Positions 12,600 through 23,256 of a stretch of DNA of 64,000 bases are shown in pieces (position 1 is the stretch's first letter; each line of letters begins with the position of its first letter). Where the stretch lies: positions 372,001 to 436,000 of the forward strand of contig CADCSX010000002.1 in assembly GCA_902805475.1 (NCBI GenBank). The letters run 5' to 3'. The position numbers and the translations under genes are program-made. Source of the DNA: Entonaema liquescens. Lineage: Eukaryota > Ascomycota > Sordariomycetes > Xylariales > Xylariaceae. A model generated the notes under the pieces. It made no database searches. It saw only the letters and a list, made by a program, of their open reading frames with translations, and was not told where the DNA came from.

Positions 12600-13415
12600 A
12601 TGACATCACTACCAGAAGACCAACAGAGAAATTACGAGATATTCAGAGACTGTCTCTCGACCGCGCTCATAGAAAAGATCTCGCGCCCCGAACCAAAACC
12701 AAAGCGAAGATCCAAGTCTAAAAAAGCCACAGCGTCTTCCTCCCCGACATCTAAACCACAAGACGCGAACGCGAACGCGGACGCGGACGCAGACGCAGAT
12801 CTCAACAACGCAGACGACCTCGCCGACTTTGCCGATTACATCGCGACCGAGACCTTCCGCGCGCTGCCCCCTGCCCTCCAGACCATCGACTACCACACGT
12901 ACGCCAAAGACGCCGCTCTCCAGTCCCGCTTCGCCCACCGCCTCCCCCTCACCGGCGCCGACACCCCGCTCATCCTGCCGTCCCTCGACCCCGCTATCGC
13001 CGACTCGCTGTCCGCGTACCACATCACGCGCGAGCCCGCGCAAGGCGTCGACGAGTTCCTGGCTCCTGTCCTAACGTCTTTCCTGGCGCAATTGAACACG
13101 CCGCCACCACCTCCCCGCGCGACCCTCGCCCTCGCCGACGGCTGCGAGGTGTGCGGCCGCACCTGGGTGCCGCTGTCGTACCACCACCTGATACCGCGGT
13201 TCGTGCACGGAAAGGCCGTCAAGCGCGGGTGGCATCGCGCCGAGGACCTGGGGAATGTGGCGTGGCTGTGCGGCGCGTGTCATCGGTTCGTGCACCGGTT
13301 CGCGGGGCACGAGGAGCTTGCGAGGAGGTATTATACGGTGGATTTGCTGATGGAGGAAGAGGCTGTGAGGAGGTGGGCGGAGTGGGTGGGGAGGTTGAGG
13401 TGGAAGGGGCGATGA
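12600..13415 (+). CDS. HNH nuclease-domain protein
   Basis: Intronless, 271 aa. The first 70 residues are low complexity: a basic KPKRRSKSKKAT patch, possibly nuclear localising, then an Asn/Ala/Asp repeat. The C-terminal 90 residues form a zinc-finger HNH domain. CEVCGRTW (first Cys pair near residue 182) is followed by SYHHLIPRF (HH pair), an asparagine in DLGNVAWLC and CGACHRFVHRF (second Cys pair and final His). This matches the CxxC...HH...N...CxxCH..H layout of bacterial and fungal McrA-like HNH nucleases. Such small fungal HNH proteins are widespread, but their role is not established to my knowledge. There is no neighbouring mobile element, intein or restriction partner to suggest homing. 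It starts at the only good upstream ATG. Confidence 0.85.
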   Translation: MTSLPEDQQRNYEIFRDCLSTALIEKISRPEPKPKRRSKSKKATASSSPTSKPQDANANADADADADLNNADDLADFADYIATETFRALPPALQTIDYHTYAKDAALQSRFAHRLPLTGADTPLILPSLDPAIADSLSAYHITREPAQGVDEFLAPVLTSFLAQLNTPPPPPRATLALADGCEVCGRTWVPLSYHHLIPRFVHGKAVKRGWHRAEDLGNVAWLCGACHRFVHRFAGHEELARRYYTVDLLMEEEAVRRWAEWVGRLRWKGR

Positions 13416-14044
13416 TTTCTGGTGAGGGGTGAGGGGATGGTTGTCTGTTTGTTTGTGCCTGTCTATATATAATAGGGGGTTGTATGATGGTTAGTCTGGG
13501 ATTTGTTGACGCTGAGGGCTCGTGGTGTTGTGGACTAGAGACAGAGGCGGATCTGAAACTCGTCTTACGGCTTGTATATACCGACTTCTAAAATTAAACA
13601 TACTTTAATGAATGCATTATTTGATACAACTAAATGGACTTAAAAAGAGTAATGTATTTAACGGCCAACTTGGTATGTGTACCGAGTAAGAAATTATCTA
13701 AATCACTTGGAATATATGTGACGCTGAGCCCCCATAAAGTAACACATACGTGTAAGTAATAGTCGAGTCAAATAGTAACAGGATGGTGTATAAAGACAAA
13801 ACCTACCTCATCCTTATTTGATTGCTTACCTTCTAAGGGCTTACTATCATGTATGGCCTTATAGTAGTATCTATAATGGTAGGTAGGATTCCTCCTGGAA
13901 TCCCTCCTAGTAGAATTCTAAGTAAAGCCTACGCAGTGATCGGGGATGCACTAGAAAAACAGGCCTGCGAAGCACTAATATATGCTAACGACCATGATCT
14001 AAGTGATGGGATAACCAGATACACTGCATAGAATCGTTATCTGA
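13416..14044. other. Convergent intergenic spacer
   Basis: 3' flanks of the HNH gene and TSR3. AT-rich, with no supportable gene. A 60-codon open frame at 13849-14031 has no recognisable domain. Confidence 0.5.
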
Positions 14045-15253
14045 TTACCACCTCTTGGGCGCCTCCGCTGTGCCTGACGAAAACGTCCGACTCATAACAT
14101 TTACTTTCGATCTCTCCTTTTCGAGTTTCGCTAACCCAACCCTGTCCGTGACGGGCGTGGCGTCAATAATGTTATCGAAAGCATCGTCCCCCTCGTTATC
14201 GGATCCGTTGTCCGAGTCCGGCTCTGCGTCCGAGTCTACTTTGTATCTTTGCGGCTGGCGGGGAGGCGGTACCGCCTGTGGTTTTGGCTTCCGGTCCATC
14301 CCTTCCGAATTGGCGAACGGTTTAGATGCCAGGACCTTACGTCGGATTTCCTCCATTTCAGCATCGTCGTCGGTATCGTCTGAAATATCGAAAGGATCCT
14401 TGCTGGTTCCTCCCTCTTGATCATCTGCATTTTCTCCTAGTTTTGGCCATTGTGTCGGCTTCTTACCTAGATAAATTCCGTCGACACTATCGTTATCCTC
14501 GTCCTCTTCATCTTCTTCGTCTTCGTCGGAGTCATCCGAGTCAACGATAATCCTTCGATTAACGTTGCCACCCTTCCATAAATCATCATCGTCAGCATTT
14601 TCTCTGCTTTCAGCGTGCTCGCGCTCCAATCGTTCCATCCATTCCTTCTCGGTTTTCACAATCCCGTCCTCGTCTGCGCAAGCTGCATATTTCTTCAGCA
14701 GCTTCGAGTTGATATTTAGGAAAGATTCGCCGTAGTTGAACGGTCGGAGAACCTCCTCCGCCCAGTCGGGATGGCCGCATATATAGAAAGCTGCAGCTAG
14801 AGCCTCGACACAATTCAATCGCAAAGGTTTTCCGTAGTTGACAGTATTTGCAGCGACTAGGTAGGGTAACAGGCGCTCGCATTTGCCGCCGACTTTGTTC
14901 CATTGGACTTCTCCCGTTCGTGCCCAAGAACACTCAACTACCGCAGCGCCGTACTGATCCATTAGCTCTTTGTCCGCGGGAGAGAGCTTGTGTTTTCCGT
15001 TGGGTGTGATAATAACGCCATTATGTCTTTGGCCCAAATGCAGATCGCGCATGAGACCAAGTCTTATTAGCTTCTTTCCTGAGCATCGCTTTGGGTCGCA
15101 ATGATTCAAGTCCCAACAAGCAGCTTTGAAGGCGGGCTTAGAAGAAGCTGATCCCTGTTCAGGATCTTCTTCAGTTGTACGCGGCCGAGGCCGAGCGTTT
15201 CCATGACCTCTTCCGCCTCGAGATGAGAATTTGTCTTTCTTGTGGCGAACCAT
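14045..15253 (-). CDS. TSR3: 18S rRNA aminocarboxypropyltransferase Tsr3
   Basis: A single exon of 402 aa. Tsr3 transfers the 3-amino-3-carboxypropyl group from S-adenosylmethionine to the hypermodified m1acp3-Psi of 18S rRNA, a late cytoplasmic step of 40S maturation. The conserved core lies at residues about 40-215: AACWDLNHCDPKRCSGKKL, GVIITPNGKHKLSPAD, AAVVECSWARTGEVQW, LLPYLVAANTVNYGKP, LNCVEALAAAFYICG and the catalytic-domain end FNYGESFLNINSKLLKKYA. The C-terminal half is a long acidic, Asp/Ser-rich tail with SDDSDEDEEDEEDED-like runs, as in other fungal orthologues. The N-terminus has a short RG/basic segment. It is transcribed away from the MITE-bearing spacer. Confidence 0.95.
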   Translation of the reverse strand: MVRHKKDKFSSRGGRGHGNARPRPRTTEEDPEQGSASSKPAFKAACWDLNHCDPKRCSGKKLIRLGLMRDLHLGQRHNGVIITPNGKHKLSPADKELMDQYGAAVVECSWARTGEVQWNKVGGKCERLLPYLVAANTVNYGKPLRLNCVEALAAAFYICGHPDWAEEVLRPFNYGESFLNINSKLLKKYAACADEDGIVKTEKEWMERLEREHAESRENADDDDLWKGGNVNRRIIVDSDDSDEDEEDEEDEDNDSVDGIYLGKKPTQWPKLGENADDQEGGTSKDPFDISDDTDDDAEMEEIRRKVLASKPFANSEGMDRKPKPQAVPPPRQPQRYKVDSDAEPDSDNGSDNEGDDAFDNIIDATPVTDRVGLAKLEKERSKVNVMSRTFSSGTAEAPKRW

Positions 15254-15971
15254 TTTAATAAAACTACTACGTCTCTCGTAACAATAAACGCGGGATGACT
15301 TATAAAAGGTGATGTTCGTATACTGTAGCCCTTCAGTCTCTCGAGAATTTATCTCAGATATAGAAAGGGACTACAAAATGATTCGAAATGATGTTGAATG
15401 ACGGAGCGTGGGGCAAAATATCTACCCTGGACCCCGAAATTGAACCTGGCTCTTGGCGGGGTTTACTTGCAGTTAAATGCATTTGGATCTATGTGGATTC
15501 GAGATATGTATGCAGCGGATAAATCTGATAATCCGATAGTACCTTCTAAAGTTCTCAGGTACATACAAATCCAGTGAGATTCCTCTGCCTTCTTTCGCCG
15601 GGCCCGCTGCCACAGCTGTGCCACAAGCCAAGGTTTAAGTGGGATAGATGATGGGATTGGAAGCCCGAAGGCCGCAGCCCGTAGCCCTGGAGGCAGGTCA
15701 ACCCAACTATATCCTGGCGCATCATCCCAACCTCTAACCCAAAACGGCAAGGCGCCTCGACTAGCGCACATTGGGCTGAGCTTCCTCCCTATTATTTTAC
15801 TAACATAACTTTTATAAAACTTATCCTTTTATACACCAATTTTAACTTAAAATTTTTGAAATTTAAAATTTAAATTTATTAATAATTAATTAAAATATCT
15901 TAAATGTTTTAAAAGTAGAAAATAATAGTATAATAATCGATTTTTAATCAATTCCTAATCGATTAAATAAA
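15254..15971. other. Spacer left of MITE, with one arm of a 47-bp inverted repeat
   Basis: TSR3 promoter side followed by an AT-rich stretch (15785-15965). Positions 15694-15740 are a near-perfect inverted copy (45 of 47) of 16726-16772. No gene is seen. Confidence 0.6.
15694..15740 (-). repeat. Left arm of 47-bp inverted repeat
   Basis: The reverse complement matches 16726-16772 at 45 of 47 positions. Weaker similarity continues on both sides, so both arms are probably fragments of a longer, older repeat that lies around the MITE insertion. Confidence 0.8.
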
Positions 15972-16557
15972 GAGCAACACTAGTTCGGCAGTGGGGGCGT
16001 ACTAAGTCGGCAGTAGCCACACCATTTTGTATGGGAGCGCCACACCCGCGAAAATCGCACAAGTACTACATGTATCTCCATACAAATTTACTAGTGCGCG
16101 ACCGTACTTCCCATGCCCACCCCGCCAGATCTCTTAATCTATCAAATTACCTTATCTAATCTACCGAACCAACCACCCAGTTAATCAATCAATCAATCAG
16201 TCAGTCAGTCAGTCAGTCAGTCAGTCAGTCAGTCAGTCAATCAATCGAGTAATTCATAAATTACTCGATTAGAAAAGATCTCGTATTTGCCTTAAAATGC
16301 GCGTATGCGACCGTATCGTTTTCAATTGAATTAACGATTTCAAGGGGTTGAGGCCTTATGATAATATTGCTAGTTAGGCGGTGAGGAATTTGACCAATAA
16401 GAGGGAGTGTATGGCGGGAAGCCACGAAAGATAAGATTTGCCAAAGGTTACAAGTAAACACTAGTAAATTTATATGCGCGGGAGGTACTTGTTGGTACAA
16501 AGCAATTGTGGCTACTGCCGACCTAGTACGCCCCCCACTGCCGAACTAGTGTTGCTC
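15972..16557. mobile_element. hAT-type non-autonomous element (MITE), 586 bp
   Basis: The ends are 50-bp terminal inverted repeats starting GAGCAACACTAGTTCGGCAG. They differ by one base-run length and one transition. The element is flanked on both sides by the identical 8-mer TAAATAAA (15964-15971 and 16558-16565), a target-site duplication of the length made by hAT transposases. Within each TIR, CGGCAGT occurs twice. The interior has no coding capacity and contains a CAAT/CAGT tetranucleotide array. Superfamily assignment rests on the 8-bp duplication only. Confidence 0.85.
16184..16246. repeat. Tetranucleotide array (CAAT then CAGT) inside the MITE
   Basis: About four CAAT units, about ten CAGT units, then CAAT again, read directly. 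It lies near the middle of the element and may vary between copies. Confidence 0.9.
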
Positions 16558-17103
16558 TAAATAAAATGAGTAAAAATTTAATGGTTAACACGCGCTGTAA
16601 TTATAGCGTATTTAATGAGTAGTACGCCCTGTAACTTAGTGCATCTTCAGCGCTTTAAAGCCCTAAAGCTTACCCTACTGTGGAGACCTTACTTGAGTCT
16701 TGGCTACTCAAATGTCTGCCTAATCGGGTTAGAGGTTGGGGTGATGCGCAAGGATATAGTTGGGTTGACCTGTATACTCCCCGTAGCCTTAGAGCCTACC
16801 TAGGTAGGTACATACCTAGAGCCCAGCGCTTCCAACTTAGGTACGTATTGAATTTAATGAATTTAGTGAGTTTAATGGGCGCCGCATTAAACACCGTAAC
16901 ATCTTTAAGTCATGAACCCTTTTTGAGCTTCATCACTAGCAAATCATCATCCTTGCCAATGAATAAAAATACCAATCGTCGATCTCGCGCGAACTTATAT
17001 CTATGGATGAACTTATGGCCCTGAGCGCATCGCAATAAAAAGCAATTACATCCTTCTAACACCAGTTCCAGCTTTGTGACAATCTCGATTTGAAACTGTC
17101 AAG
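16558..17103. other. Spacer right of MITE; GGA promoter region
   Basis: Contains the second arm of the 47-bp inverted repeat (16726-16772), TAGGTAGGTA motifs near 16798-16830 and the promoter side of the GGA gene. No gene is seen. Confidence 0.55.
16726..16772 (+). repeat. Right arm of 47-bp inverted repeat
   Basis: Pairs with 15694-15740 in opposite orientation (45 of 47 identical). Confidence 0.8.
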
Positions 17104-19234
17104 ATGGAGGCCGCCTCCGCTCGAGCGGCGGCCAGAGATCGCTGGAGCGAGATGGGCTTTCCGAGACCATCCCAGCTTCAGCGATTCATAGCGAGCGCCT
17201 GTAGTCCCGAGAACTACGAACCGAATCTTGCGCTTAACCTCGAAATCTCGGATCTGATCAATAGTAAGAAAGGTAGCGCCCCACGCGAAGCAGCAGTTGC
17301 TATAGTTAATTATATCAACTCGCGCAACCCAAACGTTAGCCTTCTCGCCCTTAGTCTTCTCGATATATGCGTCAAAAACTGCGGATACCCCTTCCATCTC
17401 CAAATCAGTACTAAGGAGTTCTTAAACGAGCTTGTGAGGCGGTTTCCCGAGAGGCCTCCTATCCGTTATACGAAAGTCCAATCTAAGATTTTGGAAGCTA
17501 TTGAAGAATGGAGGAGTACTATATGCGAGACCAGTCGATACAAGGAAGACTTGGGGTTTATTCGGGATATGCACCGCTTGTTGAGTTACAAGGGTTACCA
17601 TTTTCCCGAGGTCCGGAGGATGACGCCGCCGTTTTGAACCCGAGCGATGTGAGTAGGCCATTGCACAGTCTGGCTATGTGAACCGATCTAACAAATAGCT
17701 ATAGAACCTGAAATCTGCCGAGGAAATGGAAGAAGAAGAACGAGAAGCGCAGTCCGCCAAGCTTCAAGAGCTAATACGGAGAGGTACACCGGAGGACTTA
17801 CAAGAAGCAAACCGACTGATGAAGATCATGGCCGGCTACGACACGAGGTCGAAGACGGATTATCGCGCAAAAGCAGCTGAGGAGGTCGGCAAAATTCAAG
17901 CCAAGGCGCGCCTGTTAGAGGAGAGGTTAGCAGCGTTCAAGCCGGGCGATTCCATGAAGGACGGCGACGTTTTCGAAGAATTAGCATCATCTCTCCAAAG
18001 CGCACAACCCAAGATCCAAAAGATGTGCGAAGAGGAATCCGACGATCACGAGGCTGTAGCCAAGTTATTTGAGATCAATGACAGTATACATAGGACAGTC
18101 GAGCGATGGAAGCTCCTCAAGAAGGGTGATATCGAAGGCGCTAACAAGATAGCCGCGGGCGCTCCCATTGACACGTCATCTACGGCAGCAGGGAAGTCGA
18201 CGTCGGCCGCAGGCGAGCTGTCGTTAATCGACTTCGACGCGGATGCTGCAGCTAATGGTACCGGTAACAGTGCTGCCGGGTCGAGTTCGCAACCTGGTGG
18301 TCTTGAGAACGATCTTTTAGGTCTTTCCCTAGGAGACAGCAGTGCCAGTTTCGGTCAAGGAGGCGGGATATCGCTTGGGTTCGGAGCAAATCAGAGTATG
18401 TCGAAACTGCTTATTTTCGCTAATATGAAGAAGATAGCTAATTCTCATATAGATGTCCCGGGACCTGCTTTACTTTCATCTATGACACAAAACAGCACCG
18501 CAAGAGGACCATCTCCTACCCCTCCACCTTTTTCTCCTTTCTCAGCATTCGCGTCGCCTCCCACGGGATCCCAGTCGAACACCCCCCAGCCCAACCTGTC
18601 ACAACAATCTTCGTTCTCCAGGCCACCACCCCAGAAGCCAGCTGCCGCGAGCGATCCTTTCGCAGCTCTCGCTTCTCCTCAATTCTCATCTAAGCCCAAT
18701 ACCCCTAAACCTGCTGCACCCACTACAGGACCAGCAGACGACGACGAATGGTCATTTTCTTCCGCATTACCGCCCGAGCCCTCCCTTCCCAAGGAACTCC
18801 AAGTAGACGTTAAGGACGGCCCCTTGCAAATCCATCTCAAAGCAGCGCGGTCGCAAACGCCCAGCGCGCTTTCGCTCATCTTCCTCTTCTCCAATACCAC
18901 CGCGGCGCCCATAACCAATCTCCACTTCCAACTAGCCGTAACAAAGGTAAGCTAGCTAATTTGTCATCGTCATCATCATTACCAGTCCTTCCGTAAATTT
19001 CCTAAATACGTTAGCTAACCACAATAGGGCTTCGAACTCCAACTCCAGCCGCAGACGGGCCGCGCCCTACAGCCCAAGCAGACGGCTGGCGTGTCCCAGT
19101 CGGTCGAGGTGTTCCACGCCGGCGACCGCGCCAAGAAGGTCGATAGCATCAAGCTCAGGTGGCGCGTCAGTTATACCCTCGGCGCGGAGAATAAGGCCGA
19201 GATGGGCGAGATACCCGAGTTTAGCATCGCGTGA
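17104..19234 (+). CDS. GGA-type ARF-binding clathrin adaptor
   Basis: Exons 17104-17648, 17705-18395, 18453-18946 and 19028-19234 give about 645 aa once an apparent one-base gap is allowed for. An N-terminal VHS domain (residues 10-150, for example LALSLLDICVKNCGYPFH) is followed by a GAT domain (LNPSDNLKSAEEME through about residue 320). A hinge holds a clathrin-box-like LIDFD and DLLGLSLGD. The C-terminal gamma-adaptin ear (GAE) starts near residue 540. GGA proteins sort cargo at the trans-Golgi for endosomes, recruited by ARF-GTP. Oddities: frame breaks at 17615-17616 between FPEVR and the expected acidic DDAAVLNPSD, where one G appears missing. A 57-nt in-frame intron (18396-18452, GTATGT to ATATAG) is inferred inside an open frame. 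Confidence 0.88.
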
Positions 19235-19967
19235 TGAGTGGGCATATAGGAAATAGGATGATGATGGCGGTAGGAGGAGCAGGGGGAGGAGTGTGTAGAA
19301 AGATGCGAGTGCCACGGAATGGAAATAAATGTTCGGGGTAATAGTAGATTCGAAATGGAACAATTCTGCGTTGATGTTTCCCCCTTCTATTTACGTGTTA
19401 TTATTCTTTCTGTGATTTTGCTTGACGGTGAATCCGTGTATCATTTCTCTGAATCAAAACGGCTCAAAGAGAGGGTTTGCTTTATACAAGGCAATTACAC
19501 ATACAATCCTTTAATGCACAACCTACTACTATATAAACGTAGGATATCCTACTCTTAGAACCTTAGTGTATAAGCGTAGTGTACTGATCCATTCATTGGG
19601 AAGAGTTGACCGATGTATAATACATACGACAATGCTACATGCAGATCTATATGTACAAAATCCCCAAGGGGACAAGACTCTTAGTCCCAGTAGGTCTATA
19701 CCACAGATCCAGGGTACGACCCGTGATGAAATAGGATACCGCTCCTAACATCTCATCGTGCCCCATGTATATGCTCCTATTTTAACCCATATACATATAT
19801 GCGCTCCCCGTCTCCAGATATGCAGAGCACCGTCTACCCATTTTTGTACAGTTACAACTCCGGACAATACAAGTTGCGTCGTGGTTTATATCTCTAGGTA
19901 GTTGTCAAAGTTGTTTAAACCTTCCTATCCAGCTTCTCGCCCCGCATAATCGATGGCTGCCAGCCAA
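19235..19967. other. Convergent spacer between GGA and IF-2 genes
   Basis: 3' flanks only. Open frames of 60-80 codons here have no recognisable content. Confidence 0.5.
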
Positions 19968-22900
19968 CTACAAGGTACGCTCGGTCGTAACCACCTCGTA
20001 CGCCTGGACCTTGTCGCCGACCTGGAAGTCCTGGAACTCTTCGAAGCCGATACCACACTCGGTACCCCTGTTCACCTCCGTCACGTCCTTCTTGAGATGC
20101 TTCAGAGTTTCGAGTTTACCTGTATAGGGCGTGAGTACGTAGGCATTACAAGAGGATATAGCATAGGATAAGAAAAGAATGAAAAGAAAAAGAAAAAAGA
20201 GAACTCACCATCATAGATCTTCTCCCCATTCCTAATAATGCGGAACAGATTCGTCCTCGCCACCTGTCCGTTACGCACCCTACACCCGGCAATATTCTTA
20301 TACACGCGTCCCTTAATATTAATCGGGAAGATCTGCAGCACCTCCGCCTCACCCAGCACGCGGTTCGTGATCTCCGGCGCCAAGTACTGGCTCAGGGTAG
20401 CCTTGACGTCGTCTACCAGGTGGTAAATAACGTTATGATCCATGATCTTGACCCCTTTCTCCTCCGCCATCTGCTCGATGTATCCCGGCGTCGTCGTCGC
20501 AAAGTTGACGATAACTGAGTTCGACGCCGCCGCGTGTTCTACGTCGAATTCGCGGATAGGACCCGTGCCTGACCGTAGGATGCGCGGTTGTACCTCGTGG
20601 TTGCCTAGCTCTTGGATGGCTGCGCATACTGCTTCCACGGAGCCGTGAAGATCACCTTTGACTACAAAGTTGACTATCTTCGTGCCGTTCTCTTCTTCGG
20701 GTGGAGCTTCGGCCGCAGCCTCTTCGCCTGCGGCTTCTGCAGCCTTCTCACGCGCACGTTTCTCTTGGAGCGCTTTGCGAGCCTCGGTGATAGCTGCCTG
20801 GGCAACAGCATCTTTTTCCATCTCGCGAAGGCCCTCGCGGTACTCCACTGCTTCTTTGGCGCGACCCTCGTCGGGTGCCTGGATGACTTGGTCACCTGCA
20901 GCAGGAAGATCTTTCCAACCCATAATCTCGACCGGAGTACCAGGTGGTGCCTCGTTTATATCTTGGCCAGCCTCGTTACGCATATGTCGGATCTTGGCCC
21001 ATGTGATACCAGCTGCGATGAAGTCACCCGGCCGCAGGGTACCTCGCTTAACGAGAACAGTAGCAGCTTTTCCTAGAGGCTTGAGACTACTTTCGAGGAC
21101 CCAACCTTCTGCAGGACCGTCGAGTTCAGCCCGATGGTCCAAGATTTCAGAGAGCAGAAGGATATTCTCTTCCAAGTCTTCCATTCCCTGGCCCGTCTTG
21201 CCACTGACACAGACGACTTGGACGTCTCCACCGAATTCTTCGATCTCAACTCCTTCTCGTGCAAGATCATTCTTAACTTGGTCTACATGGGCGCCATCCC
21301 TGTCAATCTTGGTTATCGCCACAATCATCGGAACCTTGGCGGCGCGGGCATGCTTAATAGCCTCGATAGTCTGCGGCTTTACGCTGTCATCCGCAGCTAC
21401 AACCAAGACGACAATATCCGTCACATAGGCACCTCGCTGACGCATCGTAAGGAAAGCAGCGTGCCCGGGTGTGTCAAGGAAGGTGATCGGCTTGCCGGAG
21501 GAGAGCTTCACGGAGAAGGCACCGATTCTCTGCGTAATACCACCGTGCTCCTGAGCTGCTATAGATGACTTGCGTAGATAATCAAGTAGCGTCGTCTTTC
21601 CGTGATCGACATGACCCATAATAGTTACCACCGGAGGTCGCAGTGGTAGAACCGACGGGTCCGCGGGCGGAGGCCGAGGTTTGAGGTCACGGTCCGCACC
21701 AGCCTCGACCGTTGGCTCGAAACCATATTCTTGCGCAACAAGCGCGGCCGTTTCCCCTGCCATAAGACTGTCTAATGTTACGCCCTCGAAGCCTAACTCG
21801 CCAAGTTGGTTTAAGAATAAATTGGGTTCCACCTTCAAAGCCTCAGCTAGTGCCGGGATACTGATTAATTCTGGTAGTAAGATGGGTATAGCACCAGCCT
21901 TTCCAGCTTCGCGTTGCGCTTTTCGATATGCCTTAAGCCGGCGTTTCTCTTGGTACTGATCGTAGTCGAAGCCACCATCTTCATCCTCATCATCCCCACG
22001 TCTCGAGCTACGCCGTGAACGCTTCTCACGACCACCTCTACTTCGTTCTTCCTCAACCGGATCCGGTTGCTTGTCGCGACGACGACCTCCTCGGTCCCGA
22101 CTTATGAAAACTTCACTTGTATCCTGTTGCTTAGCATTAGCTTCAGGCGAAGGCTGTGGTTTCCCCTCTGCTTCTCTTTTGGTCGGAGGTTGTTCCTCCC
22201 TAGGCACCCTTGGTTTCAAACTATCAAATTCCTTTCCCCAGTCATCCAATCCGGATGTCGTGTCGCTTTTGACAACGTCGCCTTCCATAGCAGCTAAAGG
22301 GTCCCTTTTATCTTGAGGCGTTTTATCTTGAGGCGTTTGCGAAGCTTTCTCCGGAGCCTCTACCGACTCACCAACGCTCTTTTTCATCATAGTCCAAAAG
22401 TCATCGTCGGGTCTATGAATTTTTTTCTTTCGCGCTAATAAACCCCATTCCGAATTTCCATCAGACTCAGGTGGTTGTGGATTATGCTTCATACCGGGCT
22501 CAATTTCGCGATACTTGAATAGTACTTTCGCGGTGGCCTTTGGTGGCGTATACACTAGTTTTTGTACTACTGAGTGTTCGGCAAAAGGCTGCCTAATAAT
22601 CGGGCCAGGCCCACGTTCGTCAAAAGACGGCCTAATAATCGGGCCATTCCCACGTTCGTCAGAAGGCCGCCTAGGAATCGGACTGTTCGCACCACCGTTT
22701 GCATAGGAAATGTGTTTCGTGAAGTTCGTATGATCTTTTTGAGAGACGGGTATTTTTTGTATGGTCACGCCGTTCCTATGAAGGCTCTCTTCAATCTCCT
22801 CTTGCTTTTGCGCATTCCATATGTATCTAGCCCCAATGTCACCATTATTGTTAGGCTGCGGTTTCGTGGCGGTAGCTGGTTCGGCTTGCTGGTTCGCGGC

Positions 22901-23256
22901 GACAGCTGGTTGGGCTTGCTGTTTCTTAAGTAGCTGCTGGCGTGCCTGGAGCTCATGCTGGGAGAGAAAGTCGTCTGGCCTAGTCTGCGCCTGAGGTTTG
23001 GCCTGGCTACCCCAGCCGCCACCCCAATCTCCACCCCATCGGTTATTGTCCCGTAGACTCTTTGTGCATGAGAAATGTCTCTTGGTCCGCGGGGTTGTTG
23101 GCCATAGCGAGAGGCGATGTCGACAGAAAGCGCATATTGAAGACTCCCGCTGCGCAAGACATTAAGTTAGCTTAAGACACGACTTTTAAAGAATATATTT
23201 AATTATATTGGGTAAGAATTGTGTGAACTAACCCCTGATACTCTCGCTCTCAACAT
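19968..23256 (-). CDS. IFM1: Mitochondrial translation initiation factor IF-2
   Basis: Three exons (23256-23233, 23149-20209, 20119-19968) give about 1038 aa. The basic N-terminus (CRHRLSLWPTTPRTKRH) is a plausible mitochondrial presequence, followed by a long charged region rich in Arg/Gly. An IF-2 N-domain segment (ISIPALAEALKVEPNLFL) precedes the GTPase domain. G1 is GHVDHGKTTLLDYL (near residue 518), G3 is DTPGHAAF and G4 is TKID. Domain II (FIAAGITWAKIRHM) and the C-terminal tRNA-binding region up to VNRGTECGIGFEEFQDF follow. It places initiator tRNA on the mitochondrial small ribosomal subunit. The start exon is only 24 nt, and its donor could be GTTAGT (used) or GTATCA nine bases earlier. 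The last intron (GTGAGT donor, 89 bp) is clear because frame and motif resume exactly. Confidence 0.94.

Noticed and set aside
576..13415. Possible metabolic or secondary-metabolite gene cluster at the left
   Set aside because: No PKS, NRPS, terpene, P450 or pathway regulator is present. The hydrolases, DJ-1 and HAD genes are each common singly and show no shared pathway.
13849..14031. 60-codon open frame right of the HNH gene
   Set aside because: No domain, no homologous feature I know, and AT-rich spacer context.
15463..15771. 102-codon minus-strand frame with WVRGWDDAPGYSWVDLP
   Set aside because: A similar phrase is read from the inverted copy near 16726, so this is translated repeat DNA rather than a gene.
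16184..16246. Regular short repeats considered as a CRISPR-like array
   Set aside because: They are a simple tetranucleotide microsatellite without spacers in a eukaryotic genome.
20612..21568. Plus-strand open frames of 144-256 codons opposite IF-2
   Set aside because: They are antisense shadows of a clearly conserved GTPase domain and have no protein-like features.
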